From positions 1 through 64,000 of the forward strand of contig NZ_VHKL01000004.1 in NCBI RefSeq assembly GCF_007474605.1: 64,000 nucleotides of DNA, given 5' to 3'. Both the position numbers and the translations under genes were made by a program. Below are positions 54,884 to 63,106 of this stretch, piece after piece (the stretch's first letter is position 1; each line of letters begins with the position of its first letter). The notes under the pieces are model-generated. The model had not been told where the DNA came from. It saw only the letters and a program-made list of their open reading frames with translations, and ran no database searches. This DNA is from Rhodoligotrophos appendicifer (GTDB taxonomy: Bacteria > Pseudomonadota > Alphaproteobacteria > Rhizobiales > Im1).

Positions 54884-55507
54884 GTGGTGCTGGACAAGAA
54901 CCGCCTCCGCTTCGGCAGCATTGGTGACAGGAGCCTGCATCTGTGCGTCGACATGCAGCGATTATTTGCCGAGAACACCCCCTGGCGTACGCCATGGATG
55001 AACAGGGTGGTGCCGAACGTGCTGCGTTTGGTGCAGACCGCTCCCGAGGCCACCATGTTCACGCGCTTCATCCCCGCGGAAAAGGTTGGGGTGGGCCAGG
55101 GCACTTGGAAGCGCTATTATGAGCGGTGGTCATCGATGACGATCGAGCGCCTCGGCCGCGACATGGTCGAACTCATTCCCGCGCTGCACCGCTTCGTTCC
55201 GCCGGCTGAGCTTCTCGACAAAAGGGTCTATTCACCTTGGGTCGAAACGGATCTCCAAGAGCGACTCCTGCGTCGAAAGATCGATACCATCATTGTGAGT
55301 GGAGGAGAAACGGACGTGTGCGTGCTCAGTACAGTGCTGGGTGCCATCGACCGCGGCTACCGGGTCATCATCGCGACAGATGCGCTCTGCAGTTCATCGG
55401 ATGAAACTCACGACGCCCAGTTAGGTATTTATCATCGACGCTATGGACAGCAGGTCGAGACGGTAAAAACACAACTCATTATCAATCATTGGCGCAGTCA
55501 AGACTGA
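54884..55507 (+). CDS. Isochorismatase-family cysteine hydrolase
   Basis: A 207-residue alpha/beta hydrolase of the isochorismatase group. The catalytic Asp is in LHLCVDMQRLFAE, a Lys in LLDKRVYSPW and the Cys in VSGGETDVCVLSTVLGAIDRG. Members hydrolyse amides or isochorismate-like vinyl ethers. The GTG at 54884 is uncertain; another GTG follows immediately. It begins 12 bases after the SWIB gene and is probably cotranscribed with it, so a stress-related detoxification role is possible. Confidence 0.85.
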   Translation: MVLDKNRLRFGSIGDRSLHLCVDMQRLFAENTPWRTPWMNRVVPNVLRLVQTAPEATMFTRFIPAEKVGVGQGTWKRYYERWSSMTIERLGRDMVELIPALHRFVPPAELLDKRVYSPWVETDLQERLLRRKIDTIIVSGGETDVCVLSTVLGAIDRGYRVIIATDALCSSSDETHDAQLGIYHRRYGQQVETVKTQLIINHWRSQD

Positions 55508-55572
55508 TTGACGGTGCTCGGGCCCCTCCCCCCGCCCAGCCGAGGTCGAGGAAAGGGATCCGAACTCAGGGG

Positions 55573-56679
55573 CTAAGCGCGCCGCGAGACGAAGTAGACA
55601 TTGATGGGATCGTGAGGCAGTCGATGTTGTTCGATCTTCACGAAGCCTGCCTCGCCCAGCATCTGTTCCGCCAGCTCCACACCCCACATGGCACCGAGCC
55701 CCGCCCCGCCCTGGCCCAGGGAAACCGCCATGCAATGCATGCAGGAGATGGTGTAGAGGAATGTTCCCATGGCGTGATCCACGTTGCGGCTCAAGACACT
55801 GGAGCCGCCGATGTCCTGCATCAGATAGACGCCGCCCGGCTTCAAGGCTCGAGCAAGTCCGCGCAGCATGCCTGAGGGATCCTTCTGGTCATGAACCGCA
55901 TCGAAGGTGGTGATGAAGTCGAAGCGACCGGGCTCATCATAGGCGGTCAGATCACGCTGTTCGAAATGGATATTCTTCAGGCCCAGACGGTCACTCTCCC
56001 TGAGGGCACCGTCCAAGGCATCGGCACAAAGATCGTATCCCGTGAAGCGCGACTGCGGAAAGCGCTGCGCCATCGCTTGCAACGCCCGGCCCGAGCCACA
56101 GCCCGCGTCGAGGACATCGATGCCGCGCGCAAGCTGCATCTCCAATCCCGGAACTAGCGGAAGGATACTATCGAACAGCGGCGCAACCGCCGTCTGCGAG
56201 CTCTCCTCGGCCATGACGTGATGGAAGCCGCAATAATCATGGTACTGCGTGCCGCCGCCATGCTCAAAGCGTTCAACGATCTTGTCTTCAGCGCGGGCCA
56301 GAAGCGGAATCCATTGTGCCGTGACAGCAAGGTTGTTTGGACTGGCGGTGCGCGTCAGCCAAGCCGAGTGCTCCTTTGGGAGCTGGTAGGTTCCGTTCTC
56401 GGGGTCGTGGAGGACCACGCCACCCGTGGTCATGGCCCCCAGCCATTCGCGCACATAGCGCTCGTCCAACTTGGCAACCGATGCCAGCCTTGAACTGCTC
56501 ACCCATTCCAGCTCGGCGAAAATATCAAACAGTCCCGTGCGATGGCCGATGGAGACCATAAGGGTCAGCGCCGCGTCATTAAACACGCCAAGCATCCGCT
56601 CAGCAAATTTCTCCGACTTTTGAGTATCGAACGATTGCATTTCTGCACCCTGTTCGATCGCTTCTGCATGCATCGACAT
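55573..56679 (-). CDS. Winged-helix SAM-dependent methyltransferase
   Basis: A 368-residue protein with an N-terminal winged-helix dimerisation region (about 20-115; VSSSRLASVAKLDERYVREWLGAM). A methyltransferase domain follows (about 180-300), with IDVLDAGCGSGRALQAMAQRFPQ, FDAVHDQKDP and LKPGGVYLMQDIG. The arrangement is like the Rv2258c-type and O-methyltransferase-like families; the substrate is unknown. It is separated from its neighbours by its own intergenic region upstream (56680-56960), where I saw no further gene. Confidence 0.87.
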   Translation of the reverse strand: MSMHAEAIEQGAEMQSFDTQKSEKFAERMLGVFNDAALTLMVSIGHRTGLFDIFAELEWVSSSRLASVAKLDERYVREWLGAMTTGGVVLHDPENGTYQLPKEHSAWLTRTASPNNLAVTAQWIPLLARAEDKIVERFEHGGGTQYHDYCGFHHVMAEESSQTAVAPLFDSILPLVPGLEMQLARGIDVLDAGCGSGRALQAMAQRFPQSRFTGYDLCADALDGALRESDRLGLKNIHFEQRDLTAYDEPGRFDFITTFDAVHDQKDPSGMLRGLARALKPGGVYLMQDIGGSSVLSRNVDHAMGTFLYTISCMHCMAVSLGQGGAGLGAMWGVELAEQMLGEAGFVKIEQHRLPHDPINVYFVSRRA

Positions 56680-56960
56680 TTTTCTACCTGACTGATAGTT
56701 CTTTTATTGATCCTGCTTCGATATCATCGAAGACATAAACCTATTTATCTCAGAAATTCTGTCCAGAACATGAACAGGCCGTTTGGTAAATTGTCAGAAA
56801 ACCGATGCCCAGCGACATCCCGAAAGTTCGTACCGCGTCCGTACGACACCTCAAGACATGGGATTGGGGCTCGGGTGGTTTCCTCCCTATATAAGACCAT
56901 ATGCATGTGAGTTTGGCGGGCGCTACGACCCGCAGCGCCATGCGATGTCAGGATGAAAGC

Positions 56961-57866
56961 ATGAATATCGATCATTTTTTGCGATCAATCGTGGCAGTGC
57001 GATCATCCATTCCGGATGATGCCTTCACGGCCGAGACCCTGGGGACCCTGAGAGAGGGCAGCGGCGTTGTCATTCGCGACGACGGGCTTGTCCTCACGAT
57101 CGGCTATCTGGTCACCGAGGCTGACGAGATCTGGCTGACCAGCAAGGATGGCAAAGCTGTTCTCGGCCATGTGCTGGCTTACGATCAGGAGACCGGGTTC
57201 GGCCTGGTCCAGCCGCTCGGAACACTTGGGCTGCCTGCCCTGGAATTCGGAGACGCGGCCACCACCGAGATCGGCGATCCCGTGGTGCTCGCCGACGGAA
57301 CCGGTCGTGCGGTCCAGGCGCATATCGTGGCCAAACAGGAGTTTGCCGGCTACTGGGAATACCTGCTTGACGAGGCTATCTTCATTGCACCGGCCCATCC
57401 GTCATGGGGAGGAGCCGCACTGGTCGACGCCAATGGCAGGCTGCTCGGTATCGGCTCGCTGCTTTTGCAGATGAGCCGGCGGCGAGAGACCGCCGATGTC
57501 AACATGGTCGTTCCTATCAACCTGTTGCTGCCAATTCTGGATGATCTGCTGACACAGGGCCAGATCAACAAGCCGCCGCGGCCATGGCTCGGAGCTTACA
57601 CGGCTGAAAACAACGGTGAGGTCATCGTCATGAGCGTTGCCGACGGAGGCCCTGCCGAACAGGCAGGCCTGCGGCAGGGAGATGTGATCTCCGACGTTCG
57701 CGACGGCAAAGTTGACGGCCTAGCCGATTTTTATCGAAAGGTCTGGGACAGCGGACCAGCGGGAGCGGAAGTGCCGATGAGAATCCTGCGAGACGGTCGC
57801 GAGACCTGGCTGCGGATCAAGTCCGCAGATCGCAGCAGCTTCTTGAGAAAGCCGATGCTTCAGTGA
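56961..57866 (+). CDS. S1C (HtrA-like) pseudoprotease with PDZ domain
   Basis: A 301-residue protein with a trypsin-like fold (about 5-205) and a C-terminal PDZ domain (about 205-290; GVISDVRDGKVDGL-type pattern near QAGLRQGDVISDVRDGKVDG). Aligned to DegP motifs, all three catalytic residues are replaced: His by Tyr49 (LTIGYLVT), Asp by Gly79 (DQETGFGL) and Ser by Trp149 (HPSWGGAALV). It has no signal peptide. It should therefore bind rather than cut polypeptides. The ATG at 56961 follows AGGATGAAAGC; a longer upstream reading lacks similarity. Confidence 0.85.
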   Translation: MNIDHFLRSIVAVRSSIPDDAFTAETLGTLREGSGVVIRDDGLVLTIGYLVTEADEIWLTSKDGKAVLGHVLAYDQETGFGLVQPLGTLGLPALEFGDAATTEIGDPVVLADGTGRAVQAHIVAKQEFAGYWEYLLDEAIFIAPAHPSWGGAALVDANGRLLGIGSLLLQMSRRRETADVNMVVPINLLLPILDDLLTQGQINKPPRPWLGAYTAENNGEVIVMSVADGGPAEQAGLRQGDVISDVRDGKVDGLADFYRKVWDSGPAGAEVPMRILRDGRETWLRIKSADRSSFLRKPMLQ

Positions 57867-57881
57867 CATCGAGACCAACCC

Positions 57882-57902
57882 GCCTTCACCATCCGTGAAG
57901 CC
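57882..57902. terminator. Hairpin between convergent genes
   Basis: An imperfect dyad GCCTTCAC-CATCC-GTGAAGCC lies between the convergent pseudoprotease and flavin reductase genes, overlapping the latter's last codons. It has no T run and may be a bidirectional terminator. Confidence 0.35.
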
Positions 57903-58434
57903 ACAAGGCCGACTCGGGGACCATCTCACGATCCGCATCAGAGAGATGCCGGTAAGCTCCTCCATAAAAAAGGAGTGGCCGTGCAGCACTGTCTGCGCGC
58001 GCCATGGCCAGCAGCTCCCCCAGAATGATGACGTGATCGCCCCCATCGCAGCGACTATAGACCTTGCATTCCAGCCACAGCAGAGACCCGCTAATGAGAT
58101 CGGCGCGAATAGCACGGGCGGGCTCGACGCCGACGCCGGTCCACTTGTCGCCGAGGCTTCTTGCGAAGCGCGTGGAGAGGTCAGACTGCGTTTCGGCCAA
58201 AACGCTGACAGCGAATTCGCTCACCCTGTTCCAGGCGGCAAAGGATTTAGCAGTACGGGCGAGGCTGAAGGAAATGAGAGGTGGATCCAGCGAAACCGAC
58301 GTGAACGAGCTGACAGTTGCTCCAAGTCGCTCGGTGCCGTCCATCGCTGTCACGATGACGACCCCCGTCGCAAAAAGTCCAAAGGCATCGCGCAATTGGT
58401 GGCCATTTTCGACGGAAAGAGGTTCTGACGGCAT
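57886..58434 (-). CDS. Flavin reductase (HpaC-like)
   Basis: A 182-residue flavin reductase. It has LRDAFGLFATGVVIVTAMDG, GATVSSFTSVSLDPPLISFSLA and EFAVSVLAETQSDLSTRFA, typical FMN-binding blocks. It probably supplies reduced flavin to the HpaB-like oxygenase encoded about 1 kb away. It is divergent from the MarR gene. Distinct from the other flavin reductase in the window at 40.2 kb. Confidence 0.9.
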   Translation of the reverse strand: MPSEPLSVENGHQLRDAFGLFATGVVIVTAMDGTERLGATVSSFTSVSLDPPLISFSLARTAKSFAAWNRVSEFAVSVLAETQSDLSTRFARSLGDKWTGVGVEPARAIRADLISGSLLWLECKVYSRCDGGDHVIILGELLAMARADSAARPLLFYGGAYRHLSDADREMVPESALWLHGW

Positions 58435-58657
58435 GTGATGATTCCGAGAGATAGGATGGCCAAAAATTTCGGGGAAGAAAATCTACATGCAACCTCTGCA
58501 GAGCTGACACGCCGAATTTATACTTACGAAATTTAGCTATGTTTAGTACACTTTTCAGATCGAAGTCCGGCCTGTGTGTGGCGAAGCTCGCGACTGTAGG
58601 ACTGTCGAATCGGAGCCGCTGCTCTCAACCCTAACTTCTCTTGGGATATCGCGCGTC

Positions 58658-59272
58658 ATGCCGAATAGAAAAGATCTCCCCTCAGGCAACATCACTCATG
58701 CCGGGTCGGCCGATGCCCGGGAGCACACTTCCACTTTCGTCCCTCCGAAAACCGTATCTCATGACGACCTCCTGGTGAATGGCAGCGACGATACCTTCCG
58801 CCATGTCATCTATCTGATTGTAGAAGTTCTCGGTCGGCTGACCGCATGCCGTGAAGCCTTCGGAAGATCAGTGGGTCTCACAGGGTCCCAGTTTGCAGTC
58901 CTCATCGGTGTGGCCTATCGTCAGGGCAATGCCGGCATCTCCATCAAGGCGCTGGCGCAATATGTCCATCTCGCCCCCACACACGTGACCACTGAAGTCG
59001 GCCGGTTGATCCGCCTGGGTTTGCTAGCCAAACGTGCAGCAAACAAGGACCGGCGCAGTGTCCTTGTCAGCCTCACCGGGGACGGCGAGGCCATGGTGTT
59101 GCATGTCACCTCCCTGGTCCGGCGGATCAATGACGTCCTGTTCGCGGGACTGAACGCTGCCGATCTGGTGGCAGCGCAGTCCATTTTCGGCCGCTTATCG
59201 AGGAACGGCGAGCTTGCCATCGCTGAGATCAAGGTTGCGGAACGCGAGATGCGAGAGGGCGTGAAACCCTGA
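58658..59272 (+). CDS. MarR-family transcriptional regulator
   Basis: A 204-residue regulator. An N-terminal extension of about 45 residues precedes a MarR winged helix (about 50-195) with FGRSVGLTGSQFAVLIGVAYR, ISIKALAQYVHLAPTHVTTEVGRLIRLGLL and the wing AANKDRRSVLVSLTGDG. The ATG at 58658 is chosen; an earlier in-frame start at 58574 is possible. It sits between the flavin reductase and HpaB-like oxygenase genes and likely controls both, as in aromatic hydroxylase clusters. Confidence 0.9.
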   Translation: MPNRKDLPSGNITHAGSADAREHTSTFVPPKTVSHDDLLVNGSDDTFRHVIYLIVEVLGRLTACREAFGRSVGLTGSQFAVLIGVAYRQGNAGISIKALAQYVHLAPTHVTTEVGRLIRLGLLAKRAANKDRRSVLVSLTGDGEAMVLHVTSLVRRINDVLFAGLNAADLVAAQSIFGRLSRNGELAIAEIKVAEREMREGVKP

Positions 59273-59297
59273 ATTCAGACGGACCAAGCCCCCGGTC

Positions 59298-60794
59298 TCA
59301 ATCCATGTCGAGGGCAGCATCGACGAGACTGGTCGCACGGTCCATGTCATAGCTGCGAAGCATGTTCTGCTTTATGATGAACGACGCGCCACCATAGAAT
59401 TTCTCATATTGATGATGCCGGTTGCCGAACTCGGACCCTACGAAGTCCCAGGCAAGGCGCATCAATTTGATCCGATCGCGCGCGGTGCTGTTGCCGGAGG
59501 CCATATAGCGCTCCATGTCCGGTGCCGTCAGCGGACTTTCCAGGTCCTTCACGGAAGATGGCAGGGTCACCATGGCCGACCCGGTCAGCTCGCGAATGAT
59601 CTCGATCATGCGCGGATTGATCTCCGATTGCAGCGCCATCACCGCGTAAAGCGTCTTTTTGCATGGCCACAGCACGCCCTTGTCATCGACGGTGGCCAAG
59701 ACCTCTTGGGCTTCCAACATGCTCTCGACGATGGAAACCAAAGCTGCCAATTCGCCCATCTGCACCATAACCGGCGGCAAAGCCGAACTGCCGATCGTGT
59801 CATTCATGCGTGAGGCAAGGCCGATCATGAAGCGGAGCTTCGTTGCATAACGCGCCTGCGCCTGCAGGTTGCCGTAGAGATGGGACGGTGTTTTCCACCA
59901 CTGATCACGACAGACCGCCAGATTGCGGTAAATGAAGACATGCTCCCAGGGCACGAAAACATTATCCAGGACGACGAAGCAATCCGACTCATCGAAACGA
60001 CTGCTCAAGGGATAGTCGAAGGAATCCGGAGCCTGCAGGGCAAAGGGCCGACGTGGATAAAGCTTCAGCCCCGGTGCATTCATCGGAATGGCAACGCCGA
60101 TCGCGTAGTTCTCATCGCCCGGCTGCAGGGGGTGAATGCAGCTCAAATAAAGGTAATCGGAATAGATTCCCGCGGAGGCCAATTGCTGAGCGCCACCCAG
60201 GATGATGCCACCATCCTTTTCCTTCAGCACGCCGGCATACAGCGTCGGATCGCTCTGCTTGTGAGCAGGCTTAGACCGATCGATTTGTGGCGGCACAATA
60301 GCGTAGGTTGCCCATAGGTGGTTCTCGCGCAGGGTCTCATAGAAATCGACGACCCGTTCGCCATATTCCTGGCCACCGGCTGCGAAGACTTCCGGCACCG
60401 CCGCATAGCCGCAGAAAAAGCCGGCGACGTGATCGGGCGTCCTGCCCATCATTCCAAAGGACGCCTCTGACCAAGTCTCGGACGCGAGTCGCTTTGCCTT
60501 CAGATCAGCATGGGTCTTGGGGATCTGATAGGCGCGAAGGACGCGCTTGCCCGAACTCGGCGATTCGTAGGTCATCCGCTCAGACATGGTCGGATCGGCG
60601 GCGATATCATAAAGCTGGGCAGCCGATCGAGCGGCGGCTGCAAAGGCCGGATGCTTGGTGACGTCGGCAACCTTCTCACCGTCCACAAAGACGACGCGAC
60701 CGTCCTGCAACGAGCGAAGATAGTCATCGCCCGTCCGCATCGAGGTGGACTGCGCCTGGCTCGGCACCGAAGTCACTTGGCTGGCGGTTCTCAT
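59298..60794 (-). CDS. HpaB-like flavin-dependent monooxygenase
   Basis: A 498-residue protein of the 4-hydroxyphenylacetate 3-monooxygenase (HpaB) family, an acyl-CoA-dehydrogenase-fold oxygenase using reduced FAD. It has MTYESPSSGKRVLRAYQIP, HLWATYAIVPPQIDRSKP, LDNVFVPWEHVFIYRN and GNSTARDRIKLMRLAWDFVG. It would hydroxylate a phenolic or related ring. The ATG at 60794 follows GGAGG; an upstream start at 60830 lacks support. The reductase partner is probably the HpaC-like protein at 57.9 kb. Confidence 0.9.
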   Translation of the reverse strand: MRTASQVTSVPSQAQSTSMRTGDDYLRSLQDGRVVFVDGEKVADVTKHPAFAAAARSAAQLYDIAADPTMSERMTYESPSSGKRVLRAYQIPKTHADLKAKRLASETWSEASFGMMGRTPDHVAGFFCGYAAVPEVFAAGGQEYGERVVDFYETLRENHLWATYAIVPPQIDRSKPAHKQSDPTLYAGVLKEKDGGIILGGAQQLASAGIYSDYLYLSCIHPLQPGDENYAIGVAIPMNAPGLKLYPRRPFALQAPDSFDYPLSSRFDESDCFVVLDNVFVPWEHVFIYRNLAVCRDQWWKTPSHLYGNLQAQARYATKLRFMIGLASRMNDTIGSSALPPVMVQMGELAALVSIVESMLEAQEVLATVDDKGVLWPCKKTLYAVMALQSEINPRMIEIIRELTGSAMVTLPSSVKDLESPLTAPDMERYMASGNSTARDRIKLMRLAWDFVGSEFGNRHHQYEKFYGGASFIIKQNMLRSYDMDRATSLVDAALDMD

Positions 60795-60853
60795 CAGTCG
60801 GATCCTCCAATGGACAAGGCAGCGAACCACCTCAATAGCTACATTCTGTACAT

Positions 60854-61020
60854 TTATTTGCGAATGTCAACTGTGAGGTGAGCCTTGAACGCGGTGAGGT
60901 TGCCATCGGCCAAAAGTGCCGACGCAGATGCGTCACCCGGCTCGATGCCGAGTTGATCCTTCGGGAACTTGGCGAGGATCAACGGATCGATGAACGTCCA
61001 ACGCAATGTGTGCCGCCTTG
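60854..61020 (-). pseudogene. 3' fragment of an unrecognised gene
   Basis: A minus-strand frame ending in TAA at 60854 reads as protein-like sequence for about 50 codons (TLRWTFIDPLILAKFPKDQL and later GDASASALLADGNL, TAFKAHLTVDIRK). No start codon or upstream continuation in frame looks convincing, so it appears to be the tail of a gene whose 5' part was lost. I cannot name the family. It lies between the HpaB-like gene and the glycosyltransferase operon. Confidence 0.35.
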
Positions 61021-61060
61021 GACAAAATGGTAACGGCCAAGACCAGTAACGAAGTTCGTC

Positions 61061-61720
61061 TCAACCGCGGTCACGCGAGGTGTTAAGCTGTGGCTGTTTG
61101 GTCGGTTCCTCTCCAGTAAGGGCGCGCCAACGCTCCAGGTCTTCCGGCCGGTCCAGATCCCAGAGCGTGGTCGGCTCGCTCCAGCCGAGGCCATGGCTCG
61201 CCAACCGACAACGCGTTGTTTCCATCACTTCGGCCGTCCCCCAGGGGATGTCCTTGAACAACCCCGCTTCAGGACGGTTCAGACCAACAAGCACATAGCC
61301 GCCATCCTCCGCGGGAAGAAAGACTGCGTCATTGCACGCAAGTTCGTTGGCACAGTCCTGCAAATGTTCGGGAGTTAAGGTTGGGCAGTCGGTGCCCACG
61401 AGAAGTGTTGCACTCGCTGGAGGGCCTGCCACGAAGGCAGCATGCATCCGATCGCCCAAATCACCCTCGGCCTGGGCGCGTAGCATGATCTCGTGGCACC
61501 GGCGGAGGCTGACAAAAACAGGATGCCCGCAATCTGGCGCGCACCACAGGATAACCGGGCCGATGGCTGCCTTTAGGGCAGTTGCAACCGTCCGCTGAAT
61601 TAAGCGTTCGTGAAGTTCAGCCGCACCGTTCGCGCCGAGAGCGGAGATTAGGCGCGTCTTCGCGTATCCAGCGATGGGTGCTTTGGCAAGGATGGCGACC
61701 GAGATAGGTTCAGGAGGCAT
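61061..61720 (-). CDS. TIGR04282-type glycosyltransferase-like protein
   Basis: A 219-residue nucleotide-sugar-transferase-fold protein. Its motifs are AILAKAPIAGYAKTRLISALG, LLVGTDCPTLTPEHL and FLPAEDGGYVLVGL, typical of the DUF2064/TIGR04282 family often found beside TIGR04283 glycosyltransferases. The start overlaps the upstream TIGR04283 gene by 11 bases. The product of the pair is not established. Confidence 0.85.
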   Translation of the reverse strand: MPPEPISVAILAKAPIAGYAKTRLISALGANGAAELHERLIQRTVATALKAAIGPVILWCAPDCGHPVFVSLRRCHEIMLRAQAEGDLGDRMHAAFVAGPPASATLLVGTDCPTLTPEHLQDCANELACNDAVFLPAEDGGYVLVGLNRPEAGLFKDIPWGTAEVMETTRCRLASHGLGWSEPTTLWDLDRPEDLERWRALTGEEPTKQPQLNTSRDRG

Positions 61721-62420
61721 CGATATTGACCCCGTACCAGCGCGCGAGAGTGCGGGGGTTCACGTGCGCCCAATAGGCTAGACGAAGCCACCACATCAAC
61801 GCGATGGTCAGCACGATGCCGTTCTTCTCCCAGCGCCGGCTCGACGTCGTCACCTTCTCCCCAAGACAAACCGGTCGCGCCAAAGATTTCAGCCGCCGCG
61901 ACACAGCGATATCTTCCATGATTGGAATGTCGGGAAAACCACCAATGTCCTCCAGTGCTGGCCGCCTGACGAAGATCGCCTGGTCGCCGGTCGCGATCCC
62001 GGTCAGGCGGGAGCGGAGGTTCATCATCTCAGCGACGATGCGGAGGAGGGAATGTCCGTCGCCGATCCGCACGTCAAAGCGACCCCAGATTACCGTCTCG
62101 TTCTCCAACACCGATTGCAGCGCCAGCATAGCCTCTTCAGATAACTCCGTGTCGGCGTGAAGAAACAAAAGTAAGTGTCCCTTCGAGGCGGTTGTCCCGG
62201 CATTCATCTGGCGGGCACGACCCCGTCTCGCTCCCATGACGAGGTCTGCCAGGGGCACAGCCACTTCCTGGGTACAATCCGAACTGCCGCCGTCGACGAC
62301 CACGATTTCGGCGCCGCGTTCGCGCAACGGGACAAGACTACGGAGAGTGCGGCCGATCCTTTTTCCCTCGTTGAGGGTCGGTATGATGATCGAGAGCCCC
62401 TGGAATTTTGTCGAATTCAT
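61710..62420 (-). CDS. TIGR04283-type family 2 glycosyltransferase
   Basis: A 236-residue GT-A glycosyltransferase. It has SIIIPTLNEGKRIGRTLRSL, the VDGGSSDCT block, GRARQMNAG, LFLHADTELS (the DxD-like motif) and GDQAIFVRR. The C-terminal helix resembles a membrane-surface anchor (IALMWWLRLAYW). It starts inside the stop of the ABC ATPase gene (ATGA) and overlaps the TIGR04282 gene, so all are one operon. Confidence 0.87.
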   Translation of the reverse strand: MNSTKFQGLSIIIPTLNEGKRIGRTLRSLVPLRERGAEIVVVDGGSSDCTQEVAVPLADLVMGARRGRARQMNAGTTASKGHLLLFLHADTELSEEAMLALQSVLENETVIWGRFDVRIGDGHSLLRIVAEMMNLRSRLTGIATGDQAIFVRRPALEDIGGFPDIPIMEDIAVSRRLKSLARPVCLGEKVTTSSRRWEKNGIVLTIALMWWLRLAYWAHVNPRTLARWYGVNIDAS

Positions 62421-63106
62421 GCAGGCTTCGGCAGTGGCTTGTCGATGGAGACGACGGGGCCCCCGGTGGCCGTAGCATCGGCCGGATCATGGGTCACGAG
62501 CAGAGCCGGCAGGCCCCGCTCGAGAATGTGAGAAAAGACGAAGTCTCGGAACTCCTCGCGCAGCTCGACATCGAGCTTTCCGAACGGCTCGTCCAGAAGC
62601 AGGGCACGCGGCTCAGCGAGCAGGGTGCGCAGCAAGGCGACACGAGCCTTCTGTCCCCCGGACAGGGTGGCGGGATCGCGATCAGCGTATCCGGCCAGCC
62701 CGGCGCTTGCCAAAGCCTCTTCCACAACCGCGCGGCGTGCATCGCGTCGCCTCAGTCGCGTACGTGGGATGCCGAACAGCAGATTGCCGCCCACCGAGAG
62801 ATGCGGGAAGAGGATCGCGTCCTGAAACAAAACCCCGAGGCGCCTTTCTTCCGGCGGTCTGTGGCTTAAGAGCTCCGTCCCGATCGAGATCTGACCCGAA
62901 GCATGAAACGCGCTGCGGTCGATAAAACCGCCGATATAGGCCAGCAGTGTCGACTTTCCGGAGCCGCTGGCTCCCATGAGCGTCGTAGCCATTCCTGGCT
63001 CTATAATGAGCGACAGGCCGTCGACGAGGGGCTCGGTGCGGCCGAGGACGGTGATCGTGACGTCGCGCAGGTGGAGAGCGAACGGTGCGGCCTGGATGCC
63101 CTTCAT
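62417..63106 (-). CDS. YnjD-like ABC transporter ATPase
   Basis: A 229-residue ATP-binding protein with Walker A GASGSGKST, Q-loop FQDAILFPHLSV, signature LSGGQKARVALLRTLLAEP, Walker B LLLDEPFGKLD and switch His in LVTHDPADA. It resembles YnjD and the thiamine/iron-type import ATPases. The ATG at 63106 overlaps the permease stop (ATGA); a longer open frame upstream belongs to the wrong frame. Confidence 0.87.
   Translation of the reverse strand: MKGIQAAPFALHLRDVTITVLGRTEPLVDGLSLIIEPGMATTLMGASGSGKSTLLAYIGGFIDRSAFHASGQISIGTELLSHRPPEERRLGVLFQDAILFPHLSVGGNLLFGIPRTRLRRRDARRAVVEEALASAGLAGYADRDPATLSGGQKARVALLRTLLAEPRALLLDEPFGKLDVELREEFRDFVFSHILERGLPALLVTHDPADATATGGPVVSIDKPLPKPA

Noticed and set aside
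58435-58657. MarR operator in the AT-rich divergent region
   Set aside because: Several short palindromes (AAATTT, TAGCTA) occur, but none is long enough to distinguish from AT-rich background.
60979-61194. Minus-strand frame of 71 codons overlapping the TIGR04282 gene end
   Set aside because: Mostly antisense-independent but out of frame with the recognised gene and with the more protein-like fragment at 60854-61020; no motif.
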